A DNA stretch of 64,000 nt from Dryomyza anilis (taxonomy: Eukaryota > Arthropoda > Insecta > Diptera > Dryomyzidae). Positions 22,317 through 35,734 of the stretch are shown here, piece after piece; within the stretch, counting starts at the first letter, position 1; the number at the start of each line of letters is the position of its first letter. Location: NCBI GenBank assembly GCA_951804985.1, contig OX638133.1, positions 78,188,367-78,252,366 of the forward strand, written 5' to 3'. Made by a program: the position numbers and the translations under genes. The notes under the pieces are model-generated. The model saw only the letters and a list, made by a program, of their open reading frames with translations, ran no database searches and was not told the origin of the DNA.

Positions 22317-23680
22317 ATTGAATTTTAAAAATTCTTGAAATTATCCAAATTTATGAAAATCAAAATTATGGAAATCAGTAAAATAATTTAAAATATCAAT
22401 AATGAAATATTCAACTTCATTAATTTTATAATCACATTTTTAAATTTTATTCAATTTTTTACAATCCTGATATTCTCAATTCTTCGTAATTTTGACCCTT
22501 ATCAAATTCTTCAAAATAATCACATTATAAAATATATCATATAATAAAACTTGTTTAAATCAATAAACCCTACCTACTATAAATATAAGAAAAGATTTTC
22601 CAAAGTTTACTACTTACATAAAACTTATAATAAAACCCCTAGATTATAACCATAAAATAAATTGAATATGGTTGCAAAGAAGAAGAATACGAAAAACAAT
22701 TGCAAATTAAATAATTCTGTTAACTTGGCAAAATTTTGCGAACAACAAAATCATTTAAACGAAAAGTCCTTACATTGTCCTTCAGTGGCAACTCAGAGCC
22801 AATGCACTTTGTAATCTGGAAAAAAGAAATATAAAAAAAGTGTCACAAAAAAATCAGACAATTTTCTTTATTTAAATGAAGCACTGAAAACGAGAAGATA
22901 CTGTGACAAAAACACATACGCAACGCCCAACTATAAAAATGAAGCAATTTCCCATCATTGCTTATTACGCAAGGACCTGTTTTGCTCCTTGAGAGCGGGT
23001 GTATGTTGCTTACTTTGTAGCTAGTTAAGTTGCTGATTGAATAAAGGTTATGTCTTGCGTAGATGTGAGAAAAAGGACAAAGTTAGATGGGGATACTACG
23101 GATGGCAAATAAAAATGAATCTTAAAAGAAAAAGCTAAAATAAGAGAAACACAAAAAAAAAAGGAATTCTCAAATAAAACAAAGAAATCCACAGCGCTTA
23201 ACGAGTGAACACAAATACATATATGTATTATATATACACCCACATATCAATATATATATCAGACATCCATTCAGACACAGCTTGTCGCCAATATTCAATT
23301 TTCGAAAATTGATAAAAATCTTTATTTTTTCTTTCCGTTTTCTCTTTTTTTATTGGCACACAGACCTACTCACAATGATTGGCATAAATTGAATAAATTT
23401 CGTACATGTGCTGGTTTTAAATGTGTCTGTAAAATAAATATAAAAAACACAGTCTTTATTTGTTTTATAGGATATCATTAGCGCGTGGCTTTGAAAGTTC
23501 TCATAACAATGATATGTGTTTTTAGCAAAACTAAGTTAATCATCTGATATTTGTAAACTTTTGTGTCAGCGAATTATAATAAAATATAAACAACAATTTA
23601 TAAAATTTCAAAGTCATTAAAGTCAATAAATCTTTAAATCTTTAAATCATTAAAACTCAAATCATTAAATTAAAAAAAAA
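22317..23680. other. Unannotated region
   Basis: A/T-rich unique sequence with no supported gene or element end. TA-rich runs lie at about 23215-23265. The stretch 22700-23020 is somewhat less A/T-rich (CTTCAGTGGCAACTCAGAGC near 22780) without a usable reading frame. Confidence 0.5.
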
Positions 23681-24522
23681 CGAGTTGGGAAAGTTTGGTC
23701 ACATGGGTAAGTTCGGTCACATGGGCCGGATTTTTATAGTCGGTCGGGCCCGACTATGGAATACCCTACACCTTTGGTGAAGATATTAATGAGGAATATT
23801 TAATTGTATACCTTAATTTTAAATTTTTAATTATGCTGAACCTCCCCACCCTCAGAATATTATTCATATATCAGAAATTTACGTCTTATATCCCCATAAA
23901 TTAAAAAAATTATATAAAAGTATAAACAACTTAAAAAAAAAATTGAAAAATATAATTGGGCGGACCACGCCTATACTTAAAATTTATAAAGGCTAATATT
24001 TCATAGATTTGATTTTAATAATTTACGGATCAAATTTCCACTATGAAAACCCGGGAAATAATGAAAAAAAAAGTAGGCGGATCACCCCCATTTTTGGACC
24101 ACATATTTTTAGGTAAATTCTAACAATACATTTTAAATTTTATAACTATACCTTGAATACTTTTCGAAATATTAGTTTCGAAAGAGTTATATAAAAGTGA
24201 CTTGTATGGGAGGTGGGCGTGTCCGTTGACCGATTTTGCTCATTTTCAAACTCAGTTCCTACTTTTGGCTAAAATATATTGAGACGAAATTTCATCGCAT
24301 TCTGATCAGTATTTCTCAAGTTATTCTGTATTCGGACAGCAAGACAGCAAGACAGCACGACAGCAAGACGGACAGACAGACAGACGGACATGGCTAAACG
24401 GACTCGGGTAGTGATGCTGATCAAGAATATATATACTTTTCCATACCGAACACGCCTCCTAAGGGGCGTTACAATATATGCACAAAGTTAATAAACCCTG
24501 TACCTCATAGGTGTAGGGTATA
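23681..24522 (-). mobile_element. Helentron-derived (mini-me/DINE-1-like) element, copy A
   Basis: On minus it begins TTATACCCTACACCT (subterminal repeat, 24509-24521) and has the mini-me core TATATATTCTTGATCAGCAT, a (GTCY)n tract, ~0.6 kb of A/T-rich body, the matching AGGTGTAGGGTAT (23761-23773), a hairpin at 23736-23757 (ATAGTCGG and CCGACTAT stem), and the terminus CCCAACTCG. Subterminal repeats, core, microsatellite and 3' hairpin match the described layout of Helentron-associated elements in flies. It encodes no protein. Copy C is almost the same with a ~75-bp deletion. Confidence 0.85.
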
Positions 24523-25880
24523 AAAATCATGAAATAATCATATCATAAAATCATTAAATTACGAAGTCAATAAAATCATCAAAACTCATTGTCGAAAATC
24601 CATAAAATCATTTAATAATTTAAATATCATATCAGAAAATAATTAAATCATGAAAATCTTCAAAATCATTAAAAGAATTAAACTATCAATACATAAAAGT
24701 TGTCCAATCTATCAAATCATCAAAACTTTAAATCATCAAAATCAGCACAACCATAGAAATGACCAAATAAATCCTATATCATAAAATTATCAAAATTATT
24801 AAAACCATTAAAACTCATCAAAATTATCAAAAATCATCTGATAATCAAAATTACCAAAATCATAACAATTATCGAAACTACCAAATCAATATTACTTAAA
24901 TCATCAAAATTATTAAAGTCATCAAAATCATTAAAATTCATCAAAATCATCGAATTCATCAAAATTATTAAAGTCATCAAAATCACTAAAAATCATCAAA
25001 TTCATCAAAATTATTAAATTCATCAAAATCATTAAAATTCATCAAATATTATCAAAAATCATCAAATTCATCAAAATCATTAAAGGCATCAATTAAAAAT
25101 CATCAAATTCATCAAAATTATTAAAGTCATCAAAATCATCAAAAACCACTAAAATTCATTAAAATCATCATAATAATCAAATCATCATAATAATCGAAAT
25201 TATCAAAATCATCGAAATTATCAAATCAATAATACTTAAGTCTTATCAGCAAATACCGTCTAAATTATCAAAATTCATCAAACATCATCAAAATCATCAT
25301 AACAATTCCAAATAATCAAAAGTATCAAAATCATCAAAATCCTCAATCAAAAAATATCAATATCATAAAAATCATAAATTTAAAAATTATTAAAATAAAC
25401 AAAATAATCAAGATCGTCTAATCAACAAAATCGTCTAAATAAAAAAAATCATCAAACTCCTCAAAATAATAAAAAATCTTCAAAATCTCGAAAACCAATT
25501 TAATGATCAAATGGTATTATGATTAAATTGGTTCATCAGATCTTAAAATCATATAATTATTTAATTCATCAGAAATCAATTTACAAAACCAACACATACA
25601 TCAGATTTATTTAAATCAATAAACTATTAAATCATAACCATCAAATCACCTAATTATCAAATTTGAAGTCAATGATTCATTAAAATTGCTAATATAGGAA
25701 ATCATCAAATTCTAATATCAAATCATCAAAATTATCACATTCACCAAATTCTATAAAAATTTAATATCATTCAAAATCGTTTAAAATCTTTCAAAATTCA
25801 TCAATAAACTTAAAAAATTCTAAAAAAAAAAACAAAATAGTCGAAATCATAAATCAAAAAATTCTAAAATCTAAAACCTC
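24523..25880 (+). repeat. Degenerate ATCATCAAA/ATTATCAAA repeat field
   Basis: Irregular mixture of AAAATCATC, AAAATTATC, AAAATTCATC and shorter variants without a fixed period. It looks like a decayed relative of the arrays at 16-17 kb and 20-22 kb. A 12-bp inverted repeat, AACCAATTTAAT and ATTAAATTGGTT, lies at 25493-25504 and 25522-25533. Confidence 0.85.
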
Positions 25881-27114
25881 CTCCAAATCATTGACATTAT
25901 TAAATCTTCCAAATCAGTTTGTTCTACATAACAAATCGTATTATTTATGCAGTTGCTGTCTCACAATAAAAAGTTTATTAAGTTACTGTTTAAAATTCAG
26001 TTCATTTGATCGTCGTATGTTTTCAGAAATTGCACAAGTTTATACAATTTCAAATCGTCACAGTAATGACAAAACTTTTACTTTCTTCATTTAATAAACT
26101 GCAATCCAGTTGAACAGGAATTTAACTTTTTATCCCTGCAAAATTCTATTAAAAATTCGCAGATAATCCTGCACACATCTACTCGCATTTCAACACCTAG
26201 TTAAAAGTTTCTATTTTGTTCATCTTCTATGGACTTTTGCGCAAAACAGGATTAAGATAAATACCAACTGATATGGCGATATAACGATGTAACGAAGACA
26301 CAACGTGGAGCACGTTGTGCTGATGGTATCAATTCAATTTCTACATTTGAAATCTAGCAAAAGGCTGTAAGAACTACGTAGAAATAACAAAAAAAAAAGC
26401 AAAATGGAAAAAACTACGAAAAACTAAATTGAAATTGTCATTTTGCAGCTATTGAAAATCTACGTTGATGCTGATAATGCGCAAAATAGCATTCATTCTC
26501 GTGCACGATAAGGATGCGGCGATGTAGTACAACAAAAAAAAGAATAAATACCAAAAGAAATGAAAGTGAAAAACTAGAAAATCTTGCATAGAAATTGAAA
26601 TGGAAAATTGAAGGTAAAGCTACACGTCGTCGTTCTACATACGTAAGGTACCTCCGTAAAACCCAATCGAATACGTAATGTAATCGAGATGTAAAACGTG
26701 ACTAAACTTTGGTCAGCAATTCGTATTGCAGTGCGGCGCACACAATGGTTGTCCTTGTGCACATTATGTCCTCGATTGTCAGCAGTGAAAAATATTGAAA
26801 AACAAACTGTATAGAAATTCTTATGCAATCATCAGTATACGGCGCAAATTCTCAGGCTTCACTTGAGATATCAAAATTTGCACGTACACTGACGCGTTCA
26901 AGGAATTGTGCTTGTTGTATACTTCGAAGGACTTTTAAAGGACATGTACAACTGTCTTATAATGATAACTAATGTAAAAAAAAATATGACGAAAGTTCAT
27001 TATAATTATGTCTGTACCAGTTTTAAAAGTTAGTATACGTATTTTAGTATATACGTATACGTATAATCAAAATGATTTATAAATAATATAATTTTCTTAT
27101 ATAAAAATAATCAA
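25881..27114. other. Unannotated region with a short perfect palindrome
   Basis: No supported gene. At 26299-26319, CACAACGTG, GAG, CACGTTGTG form a perfect 9-bp inverted repeat with a 3-nt centre. The part 26220-26900 is less A/T-rich than its surroundings. An 84-codon minus frame at 26574-26828 has no recognisable features. Confidence 0.5.
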
Positions 27115-28990
27115 ATCACAAATAATCAATCATAAATCACTAAATCAACAAATCACCAAAAAACTAAATCATCAAATCATCGAATCATCAAATCATCAAA
27201 TAATCAAATCAGCAAATCATCAAATCATCAAATCATCAAATCATCAAATCATCAAATCATCAAATCATCAAATCATCAAATCATCAAATCATCAAATCAT
27301 CAAATCATCAAATCATCAAATCATCAAATCATCAAATCATCAAATCATCAAATCATCAAATCATCAAATCATCAAATCATCAAATCATCAAATCATCAAA
27401 TCATCAAATCATCAAATCATCAAATCATCAAATCATCAAATCATCAAATCATCAAATCATCAAATCATCAAATCATCAAATCATCAAATCATCAAATCAT
27501 CAAATCATCAAATCATCAAATCATCAAATCATCAAATCATCAAATCATCAAATCATCAAATCATCAAATCATCAAATCATCAAATCATCAAATCATCAAA
27601 TCATCAAATCATCAAATCATCAAATCATCAAATCATCAAATCATCAAATCATCAAATCATCAAATCATCAAATCATCAAATCATCAAATCATCAAATCAT
27701 CAAATCATCAAATCATCAAATCATCAAATCATCAAATCATCAAATCATCAAATCATCAAATCATCAAATCATCAAATCATCAAATCTTCCAATCATCAAA
27801 TCATCAAATCATCAAATCATCAAATCATCAAATCATTAAAATATTAAATCATCAAATCATCAAATCATCAAATCATCAAATCATCAAATCATAAAATCAT
27901 CAAATCAGCAAATCATCAAATCAAGAAATCATCAAATCATTAAAACATTAAATCGTCAAATCATCAAATCATCAAATCATCAAATCATTAAATCATTAAA
28001 TCATTAAATCATTAAATCATTAAATCATTAAATCATTAAATCATTAAATCATTAAATCATTAAATCATTAAATCATTAAATCATTAAATCATTAAATCAT
28101 TAAATCATTAAATCATTAAATCATTAAATCATTAAATCATTAAATCATTAAATCATTAAATCATTAAATCATTAAATCATTAAATCATTAAATCATTAAA
28201 TCATTAAATCATTAAATCATTAAATCATTAAATCATTAAATCATTAAATCATTAAATCATTAAATCATTAAATCATTAAATCATTAAATCATTAAATCAT
28301 TAAATCATTAAATCATTAAATCATCAAATCATCAAATCATCAAATCATCAAATCATCAAATCATAAAATCATCAAATCAGCAAATCATCAAATCAAGAAA
28401 TCATCAAATCATTAAAACATTAAATCGTCAAATCATCAAATCATCAAATCATCAAATCATCAAATCATTAAATCATTAAATCATTAAATCATTAAATCAT
28501 TAAATCATTAAATCATTAAATCATTAAATCATTAAATCATTAAATCATTAAATCATTAAATCATTAAATCATTAAATCATTAAATCATTAAATCATTAAA
28601 TCATTAAATCATTAAATCATTAAATCATTAAATCATTAAATCATTAAATCATTAAATCATTAAATCATTAAATCATTAAATCATTAAATCATTAAATCAT
28701 TAAATCATTAAATCATTAAATCATTAAATCATTAAATCATTAAATCATTAAATCATTAAATCATTAAATCATTAAATCATTAAATCATTAAATCATTAAA
28801 TCATTAAATCATTAAAATATTAAATCATCAAATCATCAAATCATCAAATCATTGAATCATCAATTCATCAAATCATTAAAACAACGAATTATTAAATTAA
28901 CGAATTCTTAAATCATCAAACTATCAAATCATCAAATTATGAAATCATCAAAATATTAAATCATCAAATATCATCAAATCAGAAAATGAA
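27115..28990 (+). repeat. Octamer arrays AAATCATC and AAATCATT with block duplication
   Basis: AAATCATC runs from about 27165 to 27835 and AAATCATT from about 27985 to 28320; a second set follows, AAATCATC to about 28465 and AAATCATT to about 28815. A marked block (ATAAAATCATCAAATCAGC, then AAATCAAG, then ATTAAAACATTAAATCG) is at 27891 and again at 28363, exactly 472 bp (59 units) apart, so a ~470-bp segment was duplicated in tandem. Confidence 0.97.
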
Positions 28991-30746
28991 ATCTTTAAGC
29001 ATCTCATTATTCAAATTATCAAAATATACTATAAAATACAACATATATTAGATAGATTTATCTATTTTTTATTATCTCTGTTCATAAAAGATCCAAAAAA
29101 AAAAAATAGCATAATTTATAGTTCACTCCTATTTTTATCATATGCCTTAATGTCCATTCAACACCCACTAATATTTCAACATTTATTGCATGCTTGGACA
29201 AATTTCCTTTGGTCTGTACCCTCTGTGTTCGAATATCATCACATAACTTCGTTTCTTTGGCATAGTGCATTTTAGTTTCATTTCTTTATGTAGTACGTTC
29301 TCATCGTATTTTATCTGAACGATTTTCTATGCTATAGATATAAAATTTTATGCTGTTTTCGATTTCAATTCCGGCGAAAAGTGCACAACATAAATTTGCA
29401 TTTCGCAAAAGATTGATGAAAGCATTCGTTGCAATGGCGGCTGCTTCTGGCTATGAAGTATGCTTTGCAAGGACCATTATATCGTTAACTATTCAGCCGA
29501 ATGGGAATTTGTATTTTAATTCTTTAAAAATATGAGTTTAAGATTCTTTACACATTATAGAAATATGCTAAAATCCTAAATAAAATAATAAAACATCGCA
29601 AATAATTAAAATCTTCAAAATTGTAGAAGAGTTAATATCAAAATAGAAAAAATCAAAATAGAAAAAATTTACAAGAGTTATAGAACATTACAATTATTAA
29701 ATAATTTAAATAACAAATATCAATGAAATTAGCTAATTTATCAAAAACACCAGAAAATCATCAAAATTGAAAAAAAATATTAAAATCATTCCAATCAACA
29801 AAATTATTAAAATTATCAAAAACCTCAAAAACGTCAAAAATCATCAAAACGTCATATGAATCAAATTCATAAAACCATCAAAATCATCACAGTAACCCAA
29901 ATCATCAGAACATCATAAGAATCACCAAAATCAATTAAATTATTAAAATTTAAATAAGAAACATGAAAATCATCATCTTAAATAATTATGTTTGAATATT
30001 TGTTAAATTTTATACATTATTATATAATATTTCCATGCGGGTACAATTGGCGCCATTGCCAGACGGTCTTTAGTTTGTTCGTTCGTTTGGTCTGTCGGTC
30101 GATTCACTTTGAATGCGCTGCTGCACAAAAAGAACCACAATCCGCAACTATTCGATGGGTATTTTATTTCAACTTACGCTGAATAATGTTACCAAATAAA
30201 TGTTAAAAGCGCAAATAATTGAAAAGAAAAACCATAAAAACCAAAATTTGGTTAAAATAAAAAAAATAAAATTGAAAAAAAAAAAAAAATCCCCACAAAT
30301 AAATTTGGCATTTTCTACGTTTTGCGAACATTTTTCAACACTAGCAAATTTTAAAAGTATTGTGGTTCGCTTGTGAGTGTGAAAGACAATAGAATAACTA
30401 TGAAACGTAGTATAGTTTCTACCACATATTGACATTCACAGAGTAAAATTAGTAAAGAACTCACGTCACACGTAAAATTGTTCAGTAGTAAAATTTTAAT
30501 AGTTTTTAGAATAAATAAAATATTGTTATAAGTCGACTATAAATAACACACACAAATAAGATAATGTGTAAAATTTAAATTGAGCATGGTTATTTTTTAA
30601 AATATTCCAGAGTTTAACTGAATTTATGAATTTTCATAATAATAATTCCATTATAATATTCATAACTCGAATGAATATTGAATTTAAAGAATTCGATATT
30701 TTTAGCATATAGTAAATAATATCGAACTTTCATTTCATATATAGTG
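28991..30746. other. Unannotated region
   Basis: No supported gene. Degenerate ATCAAAATC-like sequence occurs at 29570-29980. The part 30030-30170 is less A/T-rich (TCGTTCGTTTGGTCTGTCGG). Poly(A) runs stand near 30275. Confidence 0.5.
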
Positions 30747-31100
30747 GGGTCAATGAAAACCTTCAGATTTCTATGAACAAAACATCAATGTTCTATGAAC
30801 CATACATCAGTTTTTAACGTATTCCTCAGTTTCGTGTATTCTGTGCAATACATGAATAATACATCAGTTTTCCAATAACAATACATCGGTTTGCAATAAA
30901 CAATACTTCAGTTTTCAATGAACAATACACCCATTTTGAATATACAATACATCATCTTTAAACGAACATCAGTTTGATACGGTTTGAAATAGTTTCATCA
31001 ATTCTAAAAATTTAAATGCAATACATAAATATAATATGAAGTCCAATGAACAAAACATCAGTTTGAAAATGTAATGAACAATACATTAATTCATTGAACT
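30747..31100 (+). repeat. Degenerate minisatellite, unit about CAATGAACAATACATCAGTTTT
   Basis: Around twelve imperfect copies of a 22-28-bp unit recognised by AATACATCAGTTT or AAACATCAGTTT. Copies differ by substitutions and small indels; one is TACATCGGTTTGCAATAAACA near 30880. It looks old. No coding interpretation is supported. Confidence 0.7.
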
Positions 31101-31545
31101 CTCATCTGTGCCATAAAAAAAACTAACTGCAATTTTTGTTAAACTTTAAAAGTAATAAAAATTGATTTTACCACGAAATCTTAAATAAATAATAAATAAG
31201 TCTTCTGACACCATTTTCAAATTTCATATAAAAAAATAATCAATTCGGACGTCAGTTTTTTTTCTTTAGTTCGTTCTTACATTAGTTTTATTTATTTCTT
31301 CATTGAAGTCATTCATATATGAAGGTTTTTTCGGTGAAGCAACCATAAAAATGAAGCAACAAAAATAATAAAAAAAAAATCAACAACACACACACAACAA
31401 CAGTTGTCATTAATACAACAATGAAACGCAATGAACTGAGAGGAGTAAAAATCGCTTCTTTAACGCAATTCAAGCGTATTTTATAAAGCTATATAAAGTA
31501 AATATATTGATGAATATATAGTATATGCGTGTTAGTGTGTCGATG

Positions 31546-32209
31546 TACCCAACGGTAAAAAAAGAGCAACAGTATGAGATAAATCAGCGACACCCAACGG
31601 GAAATAGAGAACTTTATCAGAGCTACCCAACGTGACAAAAAGCGCTAAATCAGCGCTACTATATGTAAAAATAGGATTATATGTCAGTGTTAATTAATCG
31701 ACATAGAATTACCATAGAAAAATTACCAATACGATGATTAAACCAGGACTTTTAAAGCACTTAGGTTCTGCAGTATCTTAGCACCAATATATATAAGTAT
31801 TACCCTTTCTTGACTGATATTACGTGTATAGCATCTCTAGAGTAGTAATTTTCTATAGATGAGGTTATCAGCGCTATGTAATCTTTTTTTAAATATAAAG
31901 TTCTTGTCAGGAAGTACTTAATGTAGTTAAATAGAAGAACTAAAAAAAAGAAGCTGCCAGTTGAAAAAATAAGCAAGTTGTTCTTAGTAATGTAAATTGT
32001 CAATAAGTATGATAAGGTCTGATGAGAGACATTTTAAAGTATGAATATTTTGTTGGATAATATAATGAAGTAATAATTATAAAAGTTATAGTCGGTCTAA
32101 ACCGGACGTCAACAACTTCTTCTGGGTATTACAAATAATGATAATTTGAACCTTATTTTAGTAATGTACATTACGTGCATTTAGATTCTATTTAAATTTC
32201 CCGTTGGGT
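31546..32209. mobile_element. Candidate element with ACCCAACGGGAAAT inverted ends
   Basis: ACCCAACGGGAAAT at 31592-31605 is the exact reverse complement of ATTTCCCGTTGGGT at 32196-32209, 618 bp overall. Left-end sequence is repeated nearby: ACCCAACGGTAAA at 31548 and ACCCAACGTGACA at 31632, with AAATCAGCG phrases between, giving three imperfect 40-45-bp copies. The interior is non-coding. A related CCCAACGGGAAAA occurs at 49479. No target-site duplication is clear. Confidence 0.4.
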
Positions 32210-32880
32210 TTATTGATGTCCGTGTGTATTTGTTTTTGCTCACTCACACGTATAGCACAATAGCACTGAGCGAAAGCTGATGTGATAATAAATGATTATT
32301 TAATATTTATTTGTTGCATTTACTATTTTTGTCTAATGTGCGATTTATTTATTTTTATTCCATACTTATTCACATATCCTCACACATATACAAATACACA
32401 CACATACAGCTACATCCGCTGCTGTGTCCAAGCGAACGGAAGGAAATGGGCATCGCGATTAATGCCGCTTGATTTACCTTCCGATATCAGCCCGTGTATT
32501 TGTTTTAATATCTTTGGGTATTTATTATACATACCTACTACATGTGTGATTTAAACGTGACTCCGATTACTTACGCTTGGTTCTACATTATTTACAAGAG
32601 CAGATAAACATTTTTCCTCGTGTGTTTCAGTGTAAATTTAATGTGGGAGTTGGTGTCCATGCGAAAATGATTAAGTGTCAAAAGTTATACCACACCACCC
32701 ATATAAATAAGTGGGTTTGTAATGTATAATTTTGATTTTGTTTTTAGAAAAATCGATAATTGTGCTCATTAATATACATATCAAAATGATTTTTATATGG
32801 ACTTTCACACATAATTTATTTAATACACATTTAATTTATTTTTAATTTCTTTAATTCACATTTAATTTATTTGATAGACA
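32210..32880. other. Unannotated spacer before the inverted nonamer pair
   Basis: Mixed A/T-rich sequence with a CACACATACA-type stretch at 32380-32410. A short phrase ACATTTAATTTATTT is repeated three to four times at 32827-32895, leading into the array. No gene is supported. Confidence 0.5.
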
Positions 32881-34245
32881 TTTAATTTATTTAATAAATT
32901 CATAAAATTGTTAAAACCATAAAAATCATAAAATTCATAAAATTTTAAAAAATCGTAGAATTCATAAAATTCACAATATTCATAAAATGCATAAAATTCA
33001 TAAAATTCACAAAATTCATAAAATTCATAACATTCATAAAATTCATAAAATTCATAAAATTTATAAAATTTATAAAATTCATAAAATTCATAAAATTCAT
33101 AAAATTCATAAAATTCATAAAATTCATAAAATTCATAAAATTCATAAAATTCATAATATTCATAAAATTCATAAAATTCATAAAATTCATAAAATTCATA
33201 AAATTCATAAAATTCATAAAATTCATAAAATTCATAAAATTCATAAAATTCATAAAATTCATAAAATTCATAAAATTCATAAAATTCATAAAATTCATAA
33301 AATTCATAAAATTCATAAAATTCATAAAATTCATAAAATTCATAAAATTCATAAAATTCATAAAATTCATAAAATTCATAAAATTCATAAAATTCATAAA
33401 ATTCATAAAAATCCATAAAATTCATAAAAATCATAAAATTCATAAAATTCATAAAATTCATAAAATTCATAAAATTCATAAAATTCATAAAATTCATAAA
33501 ATTCATAAAATTCATAAAATTCATAAAATTCATAAAATTCATAAAATTCATAAAATTCATAAAATTCATAAAATTCATAAAATTCATAAAATTCATAAAA
33601 TTCATAAAATTCATAAAATTCATAAAATTCATAAAATTCATAAAATTCATAAAATTCATAAAATTCATAAAATTCATAAAATTCATAAAATTCATAAAAT
33701 TCATAAAATTCATAAAATTCATAAAATTCATAAAATTCATAAAAATCCATAAAATTCATAAAAATCATAAAATTCATAAAATTCATAAAATTCATAAAAT
33801 TCATAAAATTCATAAAATTCATAAAATTCATAAAATTCATAAAATTCATAAAATTCATAAAATTCATAAAATTCATAAAATTCATAAAATTCATAAAATT
33901 CATAAAATTCATAAAATTCATAAAATTCATAAAATTCATAAAATTCATAAAATTCATAAAATTCATAAAATTCATAAAATTCATAAAATTCATAAAATTC
34001 ATAAAATTCATAAAATTCATAAAATTCATAAAATTCATAAAATTCATAAAATTCATAAAATTCATAAAATTCATAAAATTCATAAAATTCATAAAATTCA
34101 TAAAATTCATAAAATTCATAAAATTCATAAAATTCATAAAATTCATAAAATTCATAAAATTCATAAAATTCATAAAATTCATAAAATTCATAAAATTCAT
34201 AAAATTCATAAAATTCATAAAATTCATAAAATTCATAAAACCTTA
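32881..34245 (+). repeat. Nonamer array, unit AAAATTCAT (left member of inverted pair)
   Basis: Degenerate to about 33060, then regular. A 10-bp variant unit AAAAATCCAT followed by AAAATTCAT and AAAAATCAT marks positions about 33407 and 33741. The 334-bp spacing equals 36 nonamers plus the 10-mer, so a block of that size was duplicated. The Met-Asn-Phe and Tyr-Glu-Phe frames on minus are artefacts; their frame switch falls at the 10-mer. Confidence 0.97.
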
Positions 34246-35734
34246 AAATTAAAGTTTGCTTTAAAACAACTCTCAATATCAATAAATTTCAATATCAATC
34301 ACATGCTTTATTATTATGACCATGATTGCATGTACTCAAGAAGAACATTTCTTTTTAATTACAAATCAATGCAGCGCATTCAATGCCAATGCATACGTAA
34401 TGCTTTCTATCTGTATCCGCATATACTACGTACTCAAGGCTACATGAAGCCATAATTCATCCAAAGTCTGGACAAGAGCACGCTGCATTCAAAATATGCA
34501 TAAAAACTTCATTTAATACAGACATCATCATCATCATCATCGTCGTCATTCAATGCTGATACTAGAGGTGCTTCCATTAGCCAAAGCAAAAAGATTAAAA
34601 ATAAAAAATAAAAACTCAATTTTTTTGCATTTCACGTGTATGGTGAAGAGGTTTGTATAGTATGTAGTGCCTACGCATATCAGCAGTTTTTATCAAAAAT
34701 ATGCGCCTCATAATATGCATGATTTTTTTTATTTTCAATTTTCATTTTTACTATTTTTCCAAAGGCACGCATTGAGCACAACACTTAAAAACAACCCGAT
34801 CCTTTTTTATATATTTGCATTAATATTGCAGGCAAAATATATTATTTTCATTTTGAGTGGCATTTTATTGGAGCCCAATGAGTGCGCCTTACTTACAAAT
34901 TCGAAATTTATTTACAGAATTTTAAAATTTACTTTTTTTGGTTCTTTTTAATGCTTTTGTAAATAAATTCCGCTTGTTTGCTGATTAAGTTTAAGCCATA
35001 TTTTGTTGAGTTACTTTGTGTTAAAAACAAAAAAAAAGCAAATTTTCATAATTAACAAAATTTTATATTTTTAATTCATTTTTCATTTTCGCAATTTTTA
35101 GTTTATTTTATTTATTTTACTTTCTTTTATTGGCAAACTTCTTTACAAAAATATGTTTGCTGTTTGTTTCAAAAATCAATTAAAAATATTTTATTGAATG
35201 ATACTTGTACATCATCAAAAACTGTAGCCATTCAATTCGGACCCTTTTATAAAGAGCTACAAAACAAATAGAATTTTCTTCTCTTTGAAACGCAAACTCG
35301 AAGTTTTCAATATGCAGCATCAAATTTGACTTTAATCAAATTCCATTTTGTATTCTGAACCAGTCATGCATAAGTTTGTTTAAGTTACGGGAAAATATGT
35401 AATACTGAATGCCGAATGGGATTCTTGGTAATAATATGTGTTTCAATAAAAACAATTGTATGGACAATATTTGTGTGCGCTTGACACAGTAATAAAATAA
35501 TAAAAAAACAGTCTCACATATTTATATATGCAACAAAAGAAACAACTTAATTTACATATTAATTGCCATCGAATTGCACAAGATCTTTCTGTCAGTATTC
35601 AGTTTTATGCAAAGATATAAAAGATATGGATTAATTGTAAATTTAATTGGCAAAATTTTCAATATTTACTGCACATTTACTTAAGTGGTGTATGCTAATT
35701 TTGCCTTTTTTTTAATTTTGTGATTATTATGAAT
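34246..35734. other. Spacer between the two inverted arrays
   Basis: About 1.5 kb of unique A/T-rich DNA with a short CATCAT run (34525-34546). A 94-codon plus frame (34667-34951) is hydrophobic and unrecognised. No gene is supported. Confidence 0.5.

Noticed and set aside
26299..26319. CACAACGTG-GAG-CACGTTGTG palindrome as an operator or E-box pair
   Set aside because: Perfect but short; one such palindrome in 64 kb is not strong evidence and there is no neighbouring gene.
32089..32110. TATAGTCGGTCTAAACCGGACG as the 3' hairpin of another Helentron-like copy
   Set aside because: One arm resembles the hairpin of copy E but the other is broken, and neither core, GTCY tract nor subterminal repeats are nearby.
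32862..34282. Met-Asn-Phe and Tyr-Glu-Phe repeat proteins up to 292 codons
   Set aside because: Same artefact from the AAAATTCAT array; the frame change falls exactly at the 10-bp variant unit.
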